From Paramecium octaurelia (Eukaryota; Ciliophora; Oligohymenophorea; Peniculida; Parameciidae), in assembly GCA_905182995.1 (NCBI GenBank), contig CAJJDP010000155.1:124001-188000 (forward strand): 64,000 bases of DNA. The letters are read 5' to 3'. The position numbers and the translations under genes are program-made. Of the stretch, positions 37,834-49,717 are shown one piece after another. A model generated the notes under the pieces. That model had not been told where the DNA came from. It ran no database searches and saw only the letters and a program-made list of their open reading frames with translations. The stretch's first letter is position 1; every line of letters starts with the position of its first letter.

Positions 37834-39255
37834 ATGATCAATTCTCAAACCAAAAAGAAATTGCTTAAACTCTTCAACAAATTGGAAGAATTCGAAGTTC
37901 ATTCAGAATCGATGAGACAAATCCTCTGTCAATAGGATGAATTCGAACCCTACTCAGTTTTCAAGAAAATCTCCAATGCTGGACACATTGCCTCATAAGA
38001 GATCTACCAATTATTGCAACAGAATGGATTGATAGTCCAACTGGAATAAGTGAATCCAATAGTAAAATGGTATTCATAGAAATGTGATAACCGACTCACC
38101 TATGCTGACTTCTTGTAGATAGTCCTCCCAGCAAATAATCTCGAGTTGAGAAAACTAGTCTCACAAAAACCCACCTTTGCAAAGGATATCTCCTACGAAA
38201 TAGAGTATGGAGTATGCAGAATATTCTACAAAGAAATTCAAATCGCCGATGAAATTCAGGCTTACAAACAAGACCTGGTCCAGTCTCCTGATTTCGATTA
38301 TCGAATAGCCTTCCAAACCATTGACCAATTCAACTCTGGATTCATACAGTTGGATCTATTGGAACACTTCGTGGATCGGGATTGCAGTGCCTTGATGAGG
38401 AGACTGGATTAGAATCGAGATAGTTAGATCGATCTTGAGGATTTCAGAATTGCCCTTGAACCTCAATACGGAAATGTGTATTCTCAGAAATCATCAGCCT
38501 CCGCTGTGACTTCAGTCAAATAGATCGAAATTCAAAATCAATTTCCCAATAGAAGAGCCAAACAGAGTGTGGCCAAACACATCGATAGAAACAAAAAGAT
38601 TGTGTAATAGAAGAAAGTGTAGTGTTACGATATGGATTATTTGGCAGAAGCCTTGAAGATCATTTCAGAATTAGAATATGAGAATGAATTTAGGAAGGAG
38701 GAGTTGGGGTATCTCCAATATGACTTTCTGGAATTGTTCTCGTTCTTCGATTAAGACAAGACTGGCAAGTTGGCTCCAGGAGATGTCAAGGCAGCCTTAG
38801 AGGAATTGGAAATATATCCAACCTAATCATAGTTATATTTGTGGATGAAAAGATATGACATCGACAGAGATGGCAAATGGAATGTGAGGGAATTCTTGGC
38901 TGCTTTCAAACCAATAAACTATTAGAAAATCAACATCAGGCAGTTGGATAAGGAAATACTAAATGCAGTAAAGAATGTCATTAAAACTGAAATTGAGAAT
39001 GAAGTTGCCATCGAATGTATCAGAAAGAAGCTATCACAAAGACCAAACTTTAATCTGAAATCCTTGTTCGCTGTGATCACCTCCAATCAAATCATAGTTG
39101 AATAGGAATTAAGGACCTTCCTCGAGAATCACGGAGTCCATTTGGACGAAAAAAACAGAGAACTATTAATGAGAAGATTTGATAGAAATGAATAATAGTA
39201 CATTACTTATAGTGACTTCCTTAATGAAATGCAGCCAAAATAACCTAAACACTGA
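37834..39255 (+). CDS. EF-hand protein
   Basis: 473 residues, no intron. Several EF-hand units are visible. One is degenerate (AFQTIDQFNSGFIQLDLL). A central pair follows: MRRLDQNRDSQIDLEDFRIAL, then FFDQDKTGKLAPGDVKAALE with RYDIDRDGKWNVREFLAAF. The last two have the D-x-D-x-x-G spacing of calcium-binding loops. A terminal RRFDRNEQQYITYSDFL unit lacks the glycine and is likely weak. The arrangement over ~470 residues is typical of large EF-hand proteins abundant in ciliates. No kinase or other enzyme domain is present. Its role is probably calcium sensing in the cortex or cilia, which is inference. It is divergent from the stomatin gene, 172 bp away. Confidence 0.88.
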
Positions 39256-39682
39256 TTTATCTGTATTTTCATTTTTCATTATATTATGAAATTTATTATA
39301 ATTTATAAGTACAATTACTCCAAAAAATTAACGTTATTTTTTCATATCCATTCTATATTTTAGCTTTATATACTATTCTAAGAAATATACGACCTCTTAA
39401 AGAGATCACCCAATTTGCAAAAATATCTCAGCCATCCATTACTTGGAACTAAGAAACCATTTTAAGTATTGATATACGTTATTTACTATTATGATGTTGT
39501 CTATGTATCTATTTATTTTCTAAATACCTATGGGAACTATGCAAACCACTCCTTATCTATGTCAAATTGTTGAAAAACCTTTTGCTTGCTAATCAATTGC
39601 AGGAAATGGAGATGCTTGAATTATTCAATAAATAATATTAATTAATTATAAATTCATAATTTACAACGAGCTATGTTTTGAA
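39256..39682. other. Intergenic, possible gene relic
   Basis: 427 bp. A short plus-strand frame around 39500-39620 (containing PYLCQIVEKPFACQSIAG) looks faintly coding but ends at TGA, and I found no 20-34-nt intron joining it to the small ORF that follows. Otherwise the region is AT-rich and unremarkable. Confidence 0.4.
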
Positions 39683-40009
39683 ATGCAAATGTTACCAAAT
39701 TCCAATACCTTCGAGTTTACTAAATCTAGCAGTCTCCCTTGTCCATGCACAACTGATTCTTTCAATGGTAATCTCATGATAATTTATGAAAAAAAGGAAG
39801 AAAAGGAAAAGATATAGAATTTATTGACTTACTTGGATACAATTAAATCTTCATCATTGCTATCACCCAACCAATGGCTTTCATCTCAAAGTGTTGTTTT
39901 AACAAAATTATGGAAATGGAAATAGCACTTTTGGAAATAAATGCCTCATAAGTTTAAACTATGTTTAAATTCTCAAAGCCATCGCAGTTATATAGCTATT
40001 CACATTTGA
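39683..40009 (+). CDS. Small hypothetical protein
   Basis: 108 residues under the ciliate code, from ATG at 39683 to TGA. Composition is protein-like (TFEFTKSSSLPCPCTTDSF, then a lysine/glutamate helix EKKEEKEKIQNLLTYL, then several tryptophans, TKLWKWKQHFWKQ). I recognise no family. An in-frame TGA lies not far upstream, which fixes the start unless an unseen exon exists. Random open frames of this length can occur in this AT-rich code, so reality as a gene is uncertain. It may be a truncated remnant. Confidence 0.35.
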
Positions 40010-40458
40010 ATGCTGGGGAACTCTAAATTGAATAAAATTATTAAACCAAAACAAAGTTAGCAAATAAACTGTGACCACTACGACGTTTTTTAATTACGAA
40101 TATTAAGTCAATATAATTATTTAATTATTAAATTCATTTATGAAGGCAAATGAACTCCTTTTATGGAAAAATTTAGAAGAGTGCTCAATATTTAAGGATG
40201 TAAATATCATTCTGATCATATATAATACATTATAATTAATTAATAATATAACTTGCTACCAGCCTAGTAATATGTAGTAATTGTAAATACCTTTACTAAC
40301 TGAACAATTAATTAATCTTAAATAAATAATACTTAGACTGCATTAATATGTCTTAATTCAAAAGATATTATGAAATTTCTTTATATATATCCCAAGTGAG
40401 TACAAAGCCAAATTTCATATTAATTTTAATGTAAGATTGTGCAGCGGAGTAAAATTTC
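40010..40458. other. Intergenic, start of duplicated block
   Basis: 449 bp of AT-rich DNA upstream of the Myb-like gene. From 40117 onward it belongs to the duplicated block. I see no gene in it. Confidence 0.5.
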
Positions 40459-41494
40459 ATGAATTTCTTACAACTGGAAAAAGACGGAAGTTAGTTTGAA
40501 GAAAATTCTTCACAATTGATTATCTCAAACCAAGAGAATCCTTCGTTAACTTAAATAGCTGATTTAAATCTTATGCCCTCCGGTCATTAAGCCAAAAAGA
40601 TGAAGAAAAGGAAGCGAGTTGACTTCCACTACAAAAGAAGAAGAAGAAGCAACAAAAATTCTGAATTGAATAACACAGCTCCATTTAACTTCAATGAAGA
40701 TCAAAAAATATTGTCCCTCGTACTTGAGCATGGACCGAAGTTCTCAGTTGTTTCAAGGTACTTTAATGATAGAAATCAAAATGCCATCAAGAATAGGTAT
40801 TATAAATACCTTCGATTCAGGTGGGATCAAGTACTAGGAAAGTAACAAGAATATTCTATATTATCCCTAGTGACTATCTACATCTTAATTGTCGTAAAGA
40901 AGGGGACCTCTATCCAAGTCAGGACATCGAATAAACCATATAGGAGATGAATTTCTTTCCTGAAGTTACAGACATTTTGTCATCCTTTGTTTAAAGAGTC
41001 CATTCTTATTTTAATTGATATTATATTCTCATATGTTTAATTTTATGTAAACAGGACAACCATGCAAAATGACATTTTTATTATAAAAAATTTTCAGATC
41101 TCTCTTTTTCTTGATTCCACTCAAATTGTCTTAAATGTTACAACACCGAATAAACGTATTAGAAAAATTAAATTATAGTAGCCTAAAGATTAGCATGATC
41201 CTATTTAAATTTCTATCATCAAATTTTGAAATTTCTGAAGTTAAAAATAGCCTTTGAGTCAGATGGTAATAATTTACATGCATCCATTTTTTTTCACTTT
41301 TATGGTCCCTTTTGCTATGATTTTGGTAAATAATGATAATAAATAAAAAATTGGAAAAGTTATGACCCAAAGAAATGTATTGGTATTTCTTAATATTCGA
41401 TAATTAAAACCAATAAATGTAAATTAGAAATACTCGCTTGCTGGAAGACGAATTAAACATTCCCAACTAACTTATATATTACTAAGCCACACTC
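40117..41494. repeat. Direct repeat, copy 1 of 2 (1,378 bp)
   Basis: The block starts TTATTTAATTATTAAATTC and ends ...AAGCCACACTC immediately before the N at 41495. The same sequence follows at 41496-42873. It carries a whole Myb-like gene plus flanks. Confidence 0.9.
40459..41018 (+). CDS. Single-repeat Myb/SANT-like protein, copy 1
   Basis: 176 residues after removing a 29-nt intron (40842-40870). Residues 1-50 are polar. A strongly basic patch (KKMKKRKRVDFHYKRRRR) that may be a nuclear localisation signal precedes one Myb-type repeat: FNFNEDQKILSLVLEHGPKF, then VVSRYFNDRNQNAIKNRYY, then KYLRFRWDQVLG. The C-terminal ~50 residues (NDYLHLNCRKEGDLY onward) align with the paralogue at 29081-29616. 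The two genes also share the intron site. It is a likely DNA-binding regulator, but target unknown. It is duplicated exactly at 41838-42397, probably by assembly. Confidence 0.82.
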
Positions 41495-41495
41495 N
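41495..41495. other. Assembly gap, single N
   Basis: An undetermined base at the junction of two identical ~1.38-kb copies. The situation is the same as at 32469. Confidence 0.9.
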
Positions 41496-42873
41496 TTATT
41501 TAATTATTAAATTCATTTATGAAGGCAAATGAACTCCTTTTATGGAAAAATTTAGAAGAGTGCTCAATATTTAAGGATGTAAATATCATTCTGATCATAT
41601 ATAATACATTATAATTAATTAATAATATAACTTGCTACCAGCCTAGTAATATGTAGTAATTGTAAATACCTTTACTAACTGAACAATTAATTAATCTTAA
41701 ATAAATAATACTTAGACTGCATTAATATGTCTTAATTCAAAAGATATTATGAAATTTCTTTATATATATCCCAAGTGAGTACAAAGCCAAATTTCATATT
41801 AATTTTAATGTAAGATTGTGCAGCGGAGTAAAATTTCATGAATTTCTTACAACTGGAAAAAGACGGAAGTTAGTTTGAAGAAAATTCTTCACAATTGATT
41901 ATCTCAAACCAAGAGAATCCTTCGTTAACTTAAATAGCTGATTTAAATCTTATGCCCTCCGGTCATTAAGCCAAAAAGATGAAGAAAAGGAAGCGAGTTG
42001 ACTTCCACTACAAAAGAAGAAGAAGAAGCAACAAAAATTCTGAATTGAATAACACAGCTCCATTTAACTTCAATGAAGATCAAAAAATATTGTCCCTCGT
42101 ACTTGAGCATGGACCGAAGTTCTCAGTTGTTTCAAGGTACTTTAATGATAGAAATCAAAATGCCATCAAGAATAGGTATTATAAATACCTTCGATTCAGG
42201 TGGGATCAAGTACTAGGAAAGTAACAAGAATATTCTATATTATCCCTAGTGACTATCTACATCTTAATTGTCGTAAAGAAGGGGACCTCTATCCAAGTCA
42301 GGACATCGAATAAACCATATAGGAGATGAATTTCTTTCCTGAAGTTACAGACATTTTGTCATCCTTTGTTTAAAGAGTCCATTCTTATTTTAATTGATAT
42401 TATATTCTCATATGTTTAATTTTATGTAAACAGGACAACCATGCAAAATGACATTTTTATTATAAAAAATTTTCAGATCTCTCTTTTTCTTGATTCCACT
42501 CAAATTGTCTTAAATGTTACAACACCGAATAAACGTATTAGAAAAATTAAATTATAGTAGCCTAAAGATTAGCATGATCCTATTTAAATTTCTATCATCA
42601 AATTTTGAAATTTCTGAAGTTAAAAATAGCCTTTGAGTCAGATGGTAATAATTTACATGCATCCATTTTTTTTCACTTTTATGGTCCCTTTTGCTATGAT
42701 TTTGGTAAATAATGATAATAAATAAAAAATTGGAAAAGTTATGACCCAAAGAAATGTATTGGTATTTCTTAATATTCGATAATTAAAACCAATAAATGTA
42801 AATTAGAAATACTCGCTTGCTGGAAGACGAATTAAACATTCCCAACTAACTTATATATTACTAAGCCACACTC
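41496..42873. repeat. Direct repeat, copy 2 of 2 (1,378 bp)
   Basis: Same sequence as 40117-41494 at an offset of 1,379. After its end the sequence continues as unique DNA (TTCCTCAATAAG), whereas copy 1 is cut by the N. This is the pattern of two contigs overlapping by the full block. Confidence 0.9.
41838..42397 (+). CDS. Single-repeat Myb/SANT-like protein, copy 2 (probable assembly duplicate)
   Basis: This has the same reading as the gene at 40459-41018, with its intron at 42221-42249. Not a single difference was seen in the coding region or flanks. It is either the same locus entered twice or a very recent tandem duplication. Count it as one gene until the junction is checked. Confidence 0.5.
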
Positions 42874-43204
42874 TTCCTCAATAAGATAAAGGCCATTCAG
42901 AAAAAAAAATTCTTAAAATATTAAGAGCCTTCTTTTGACTAATGTCTTCAAGAAAATGAAGAGCTAAGACTTTAAATCTACCATTCATCATCATATAAAT
43001 GTATATAGATGATTAATTTACTCTTAAAGTTTACGAGATGGTGGTTTATTCTTAAGTAAGTATGGAGTCATTATGGTTAGGTAACATATAGAAGGTTTGA
43101 AATTGTAGAAGTCATATAAGTTCGTATTAAGAAATTCAATATAAAGTAAATTATTTATTGAATACGAGAATCGGTTTAATTAATTAATTTTTGTAATTAA
43201 ATTA
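42398..43204. other. Intergenic, no supported gene
   Basis: 807 bp between the Myb-like copy 2 stop and the helicase stop (convergent genes). The first part is the duplicated flank. It contains a minus-strand open frame of about 110 codons under the ciliate code, starting near 42749, with no recognisable similarity. The remainder (42874-43204) is AT-rich without features. Confidence 0.5.
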
Positions 43205-44529
43205 TCAATATAAACTCTTATCAACTTCTTTTGGAAATGGTTTAATATCAGTGTCTAGCTCTTGTTCAATTTAAACCAAAGTGTCTTTATCTGTTTCGGT
43301 TATAAAGTTGACAGCCAGACCTAAGTGACCAAATCTAAATTTAGAATGAATCAAAATACCTTCCTGATCTGCCTATACGATGCAAATAAGTTTCAGCAGT
43401 TCTTGGGAAGTCGAAATTAATGACAACATTGACAGATTAAATATCAATTCCTCTAGTAAAGAGATCTGTAGAGACGAGACATCTACCTACAGCTTTTCTA
43501 AAACTATGGAATACTTTATTTCTATCCTTCTAATTCATTTTTGCATGAATGTAGCTAATAGAATGAAAGAAAATGCATACAAACACGAATACCCAAATTC
43601 AGTGATTTTTTGAGTCAATAATTCTACTCTTCTTGCTGAGTTGCAAAATATGATTGCTTAATTAATTTCAAGTTTGCTGAAAATGAAATTCAAACAATTG
43701 ACTTTCTATTTCTCATCGATATAAAGGTAGTATTAAGTGACACCCTTCAATGTTAATTCCTCCATCAAATTAATTTCTTGGATCTGAGGAACATGTTCAC
43801 TAATGAAACCTTTAACATCAACAGGGAATGTTGCAGAAAACATCATGATTTGTACCTCTGGAGGAGCAAATTGAAGGATTTTAACAATGAGTGGTTGGAA
43901 ATCAACTGACAGGAGTTTGTCAGCCTCATCCAAAACGAAATGCTTTAATTTCGACAAATCAGCTAGTTTCCTTTGGGCCAAATCCAGAATTCTTCCAGGC
44001 GTCCCAACCAATACATGAACCACCTACAATGAATTAACTCTCTACTTGTTTCAATCTATAGATATCCTCTTTAAAATCAGTGCCTCCTGTTGAAACCATG
44101 CATTCGACCTTCATGTACTTACCAATCTCCTTTACGAGACTTGACACTTGGAGAGCCAATTCTCTTGTAGGCACCAAGATCAGACTCTAGATCTGACCTT
44201 CCATTTCCAACATTTCTAGAATTGGAATGATGTAAGCCCCAGTCTTGCCTGTCCCATTTTTAGCTCTTGCTATTATATTAGATCCCGCTAAAGCAAATGG
44301 TATAGACTCTTCTTAAATAGGAGAGGGCTTCTCGTAATTTGCAGCTGCTAAACCTTGCATTAATTCTTATTTCAAATCGAACTCCTCAAACTCAACTCCC
44401 TTTGTCTTGGTGACATCCTTACAATTTAGGCAAAGACCTTACACTCGTCTTATATCGTGTGTCCTTCGGTTTCGGTTGTTCATCTATAGTTTGTGTTGTT
44501 TGTGGCTATTATGAATCACTTTGTTGCAT
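43205..44529 (-). CDS. DDX6: DDX6/Dhh1-type DEAD-box RNA helicase
   Basis: 408 residues after four introns: 43335-43359 (25), 43555-43580 (26), 44024-44045 (22) and 44418-44442 (25, ending AAG). All are needed to keep conserved motifs in frame. Motifs in order: Q-motif ([14 protein letters not shown]), I (AKNGTGKT), Ia (PTRELALQ), Ib (GTPGRILDL), II (LDEADKLLS), III (SATFP), the DDX6 signature [19 protein letters not shown] ([13 protein letters not shown]), GYSCFYIHAKM, V (TRGIDIQ) and VI ([15 protein letters not shown]), ending [13 protein letters not shown]. These family-specific blocks identify Dhh1/DDX6/Me31B, the P-body helicase that represses translation and promotes mRNA decapping. Length fits the family core without long tails. 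The next gene upstream ends only 31 bp away. Confidence 0.96.
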
Positions 44530-44560
44530 ATTAATTATTTAAATAATATATATAATAGTA

Positions 44561-45601
44561 TCATTCCAGCAATTTTCCAAAGCATCTGCTCAATTAAGGT
44601 GTTTGCAATACCTTCCTGCTGAATAGTTTAATGTCTTGTTTGTTTGCGGGCAAAGTTTTGAATTGCTTCTATAACCCTTCCAAATACAACACATCCTCTG
44701 GTTTTGCATTCTGCACTCTATTGATCCAAATTCGTTTGTCTTATCTAAATATGCTTTACAATAAGTCATTCACTATCAATTTCACCTGATCGAACAATTG
44801 CTCAGTGCATTCCTCAACTTCTTAAAAAAAGAATTTCTATAATTCATTTATAACTTATTCACCAATTAATATCTTCTTATCTTATGGTTTACGATCATTA
44901 TTGTACTTCTCTAATGCCAAAGCCATGAAATCAAATGCACTGATTCTATTGTTTTCGAAATGATTCCTAAAATAATCCAGTAACTCCTAAACCTCATCTA
45001 CTTGATTCTCATACACTGTAGATATTATACTTTAAACTTGACCAATACTTAAGTATTATTTTTATAAATCTAGACTTTTTCTAGATTAATATATTGATTG
45101 TCCTATTTCCTTTTCCACTATCGCCCTCAAAAACAAATAATACATCAGGTCTTCTTCTTCGTATTCTTTTTGCAGGAATTTCTTAAAAAGAAACACATTC
45201 TCATCCTAAATTTACATACAATCTTTTATGTCGATTTATTTGTTCTGAGCAAATCTCATCACATAGACACCAAAGTCTTCATTTACCACATTCTTTAATT
45301 TTAATTGCTTTGAAGCATCATCAAATTTCTTTGAGTATATCTCTTAAATCAAATTTATTGCATCCTCCCGTGTAAATTTTCTTCTTAAAGGCGACACTGA
45401 TCTTGTTGGGGTTCTTAAATAAGATGATGCTCGTTTGATCTATTCTACCGACTTTCGACTCGGATCCACATTTTCTTTATTTTATACTTTGAAACTAGCA
45501 GTGAATCCCTAATCAGATTGTTGGAATTCAATCTTGTTATCCACCAAAAATTTGATATATTTCTCTTTCTCCTATTTTGATAATTTGGCAAACTCAATCA
45601 T
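44561..45601 (-). CDS. Conserved-looking hypothetical helical protein
   Basis: 346 residues with no intron. The sequence is mostly helical and charged. Residues 45-75 hold several S/T-P sites and a basic patch (SSYLRTPTRSVSPLRRKF) that looks phosphorylatable. Then come FTREDAINLIQEIYSKKF and long helices (MYYLFLRAIVEKEIGQSIY, VDEVQELLDYFRNHF). No signal peptide, membrane segment or enzyme motif is visible, and I do not recognise the family. It lies head-to-tail with the DDX6-like gene, and its stop is 31 bp upstream of that gene's start. Codon use resembles the neighbours, so it is a real gene with unknown function. Confidence 0.8.
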
Positions 45602-45761
45602 AACTATTCGTTAGAAATTATTAAATACTATATTCCTGTTAATAAATAATAAAAAATACATATATCCAATATTAATATATATATATATGTCCAATCTCTA
45701 CTATAATCAGTTAGTAGTTTTCACAACTACCATAAAAGTATTAAAATATTTAATATTGATT

Positions 45762-48700
45762 ATGAAATTTATTTTCTTTTTAAACATATTGCTCTGGGAA
45801 ATCATTTCCATAGAAACTTCACCTAAAGTATAGACTCTTTACTATTTTCCAGGCGAAAATAAATATACTCCACAACCTAGATATCACGTTCCATTTGAAT
45901 AACATTTTATAGACTCATAAGACGTTCAATTTAATGTAGAATTAATGTAAGAGGTTAAAGTGGAGAAATCTCATTTAACTTTTATTTCTGATTAAACCTA
46001 ATTATACTACTTTAAAAATATAACAAGCGAATAGGACAACATGATGATGTTGTTGGATAACTCAAACTTGTATTGTTTATATCTAATTAAAAATGATTTT
46101 TTGGGTGAACAATTAGTCATTATCCCTCACTTTTGTAACATTACATTGCCTTACCAATCATGCAGTAACCTATTATAAATAAAGAATTAAATTTTGATTA
46201 GTAATTGCTAACTTAATACGAACCAAGTAGCCATATCAATAATTAATTTTGATGGAAAAGTATTCGATGAAAAGCTTTTTGAAATTGAATCTAATTGTAA
46301 AATAAAAATCTCCTATGGGGATTCAATATTATTTATCTACTATTAAAATTGTAAGTCTAATGATGTCTATAAAATGGAAATTGATTAACAATCATTTTAA
46401 TATACATCATTCAAAATGTATTACATTTTATAGGACGATGGTGATAAAGTAGACCCTACTTTCAATTAAATAGAGGAAATTATGATATGCGATAAGCAGA
46501 GATTTACTTTTCTTTATCGAGATAAAATTGTATGTTACAGCTCTGAATTTTGGAGTTAGGCTCGCTTCATAAATGAGAATAATTCAACAATATTGAAGTC
46601 ATTTTCTTTTTGCAAAGGACTATAATATACTTTGTATATAAATAACTATCATTAGTAATTGAAATTTGATTAATTTGATTTAAATGTTAATTATAGTCAA
46701 TATATAAATTCTTTTTGGATAGAAAAAATTATAGTTTTGCATCACAAAGATTAAATAATTGCTATGATAAATAATTAATTACAACAGAAAATAGACATAA
46801 GTATTTCTTAATTGATTCCAATAATTGATTCTACTTATATCTTTGGACTGTGTAAAGGTCAGTTAAGGCTATTTAAAATTAAACCTCCAAAGCATTATCA
46901 TTCATTTAATGTTTCATAGAAAATATTATCTCTAATCTTTTCAAGATAAAATTACTTTTATTCATTCACTTTAGAGTAAATTAACATAGAAATACTTAAT
47001 TAAAGTGAACCAAATATAATTATTAATAAATAAGATATTGCTATTTTTAGAAACATGATTGAAGAAGTCTGCTTCGAGTAAGCTTAAATTTCGAAAAATT
47101 TACCAATAAATATATAAGCTTTGCAAGAAGGTGGAAAATATTATACAGCTAACCAGACTGAGAAAACAGAGACATACAAGGTGAATTTTGACTAAAACTC
47201 AAAAATATTGCATTTTTATAAATTAAATGATGAAACAAACGTTTTGATAATGATTCAATCAAAAGATATAATCACCTTAATGTTTTGCAAAAATAGTAAA
47301 GTAAATTAAAAGTATAGGATAAAAGTACTCAAAGATTATATTGATGTTGGTGTGTTCTTAGGAACAAATATCCTGATTTTTAATGAATATTGCATTCAAT
47401 ATTATAAGATAGAAGATTCACTATAAATTTTACATAAAGAGATTCCATAACAAAAGAGAGTAGTGTAAGTGAATTTGTATTATACTCAAATTTTTATTTT
47501 ATATGATGATTGTAGCGAATCAAGGTTAGTCTGGGATATTAAAGATACCCTTATATTTGAAGATTCTAAATAATCATCCTTTAATTGTACTTTCAAGCAA
47601 CCAACTAATTTTTTTAGTTTTCAAAATCAAATTATTTATAGATTAATTTAGATATAGAAGTTCACTTAGGGAGGGAAAGTCATTAATATTTTGGAAGACG
47701 TAGAGTAGAATCTACATATTGTAATTGTAGAAATAGGAAATAAATTGGAACTCAAATTATATCATTAGGTTAAAAATGATTTCACTTTTATGTACAATCT
47801 TCCCACTTACAATTTTATATTTGAACTAACTTCAACTTATAAATTACAAAAAGGTTTGTTGATGTTAAATGCCAAACACCAAGATAAAACGTTTTTACTT
47901 GTATACTAACTAAAAAATTAAGCCTTTAATTCTCTGATATATATTACCGAAATTGATTCATCGTTCTAATATTTTTCATACTATGATTTAGATAGCAGAA
48001 CAATAGTTTTTTTAAAAGATGGAAAGTTCTAATTTAATGTTTTAAATTTTATTTGTATGAATCTTAATTTTACTTCAGAAGATAGCATCGTATAGGTAAA
48101 ATAATTCTCATTAGTTGTAAAATCTCCTATCGATGATCTGACTTCCTCTGTTAACATGATGGTTTTTAGTTTATAAAGCGATTACTCGCTAAGTTTATTG
48201 AATTAGGAGATTAGAAATATTCATTACTAAGAACCTTTAGATTGGGATTCAATCAAAGGAAATATTGTTAGATTTGAAATTTAACCATCTTAGAATATTA
48301 CCTTAAGGTTACCTCTGGATATTACTTAAGAGTACTTTTCTTGTTTATATTTTGAATCTAATGTTTGTTTAATAGATAAATATACAATTGAAATAAAATC
48401 TCTAAACGTAAAAAATCGTTTGTAGTTGTAAATTACTGATAGGAATATTACTACTTTTGCATTTCATTAAGAGTCTCTCACCTATTCGATAATCTATTTG
48501 AACGAAAACACCCTGGAATAAGTTACTGTATAGTTGAATAACAATAATCCAGAGGAATTTACACTACTAAAAAAGGAACTAGTTCAACAATTAAACTATT
48601 AGGTACAGAAGATAAAAGTAATCAAGGATTTCTATTTTTTATTTATGTAAAACTGGTAAGATCTAATCATATATTACAACCACTGCTAAATATTGGGTTT

Positions 48701-49571
48701 GTTTAAAGATCGCTTTATTGATTATTATCTATTTGATGGAGCATATCTAACCAATAATACATATGTATTTTTAAGCTGGAACTTTTCTTTTATTGAAATG
48801 TCAATTGTTGCAATTAGTAATATTTAATTAGGTTCAGAATTTTAATGCAAGTGGGATATTATTTAGTATCATGAAATTAAAATTTAAAACGGTGTTGAAA
48901 AAAAATACTCACATTACTTTGATAAGGAATAATGGTAGATATAGATTATTAATTTAGAAACCAAGGGAGATTTTTTATTCATTAAGATTGCTTTGATTTA
49001 TAAATATTACTTTACTTTATTACAGGAGATTTCCTTTAATCACATTAGTTATGATAATTTAGTGGTTGAATCATATCGATTTCTAAGATATGATTTCAAT
49101 TCTGTATTTTTAGATCTCCTTTATGCAGATGATAATTTCGTAGTGTTGACTCTTTTATAGAACTCCAAAGAATATATTCATGTGTATGATATCAAAGTGG
49201 AGACGAAATATAAAGATTACTTGGATAGTATTTAGAGAATAGAATCATTTAATTATAAAAAGATAGAAAAATATAACGAATCTCATTATGTCATTTATAG
49301 TAAAAATATAGGTGCAGTTTTCTTTATGACTTTAAATCCATTTAAAATAGAGTGTTAAGATTAATGTAATGAAACTGCAAATCTAATACTCATTAATGAT
49401 GTATCAAGCTTAAGTTTAAAAATTTAATTTAAAAATTCATAACTTTCAAATGTTGAATTTACGATCAAATCAGAAATCCTTCTGGCTAATCTGATATTTA
49501 TCTTGCTCTTTGTCGAATTCCGAAAAAAAAGCAAAAGAAATTTAAATAAACCATTATATGATAGCCATTGA
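45762..49571 (+). CDS. Large single-pass membrane protein with strand-rich ectodomain
   Basis: 1,269 residues with no intron needed. It begins MKFIFFLNILLWEIISIE (signal peptide) and is open to TGA at 49571. The ectodomain (~1,200 residues) is dominated by alternating hydrophobic strands with scattered cysteines and many N-x-S/T sites, such as FFSFQNQIIYRLIQIQK and YLFDGAYLTNNTYVF. This suggests repeated beta-propeller or beta-sandwich units. One membrane segment near residues 1232-1252 (ILLANLIFILLFVEF) is followed by a short basic tail (RKKSKRNLNKPLYDSH). The plan matches the two minus-strand genes at 1-2403. No enzymatic signature is seen. It is probably a ciliate-specific surface protein. 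Confidence 0.8.
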
Positions 49572-49717
49572 ATAATATATATAATTTTTATTTTTAGTCA
49601 ATTTAAAATTAGCATTTAAATGCTTGTATTCATAGATATTCCTGTTACTGTATATAAATTCTGAATTAATCTCAAACATTTTACTATATTATAGGAAATC
49701 AATAATAAAAAAATTAA

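Noticed and set aside
41033-41370. Minus-strand open frame of about 112 codons in the Myb flank (also in copy 2 at 42412-42749)
   Set aside because: With TGA as the only stop, frames of this size arise by chance in AT-rich DNA; composition is not protein-like and no motif is visible.
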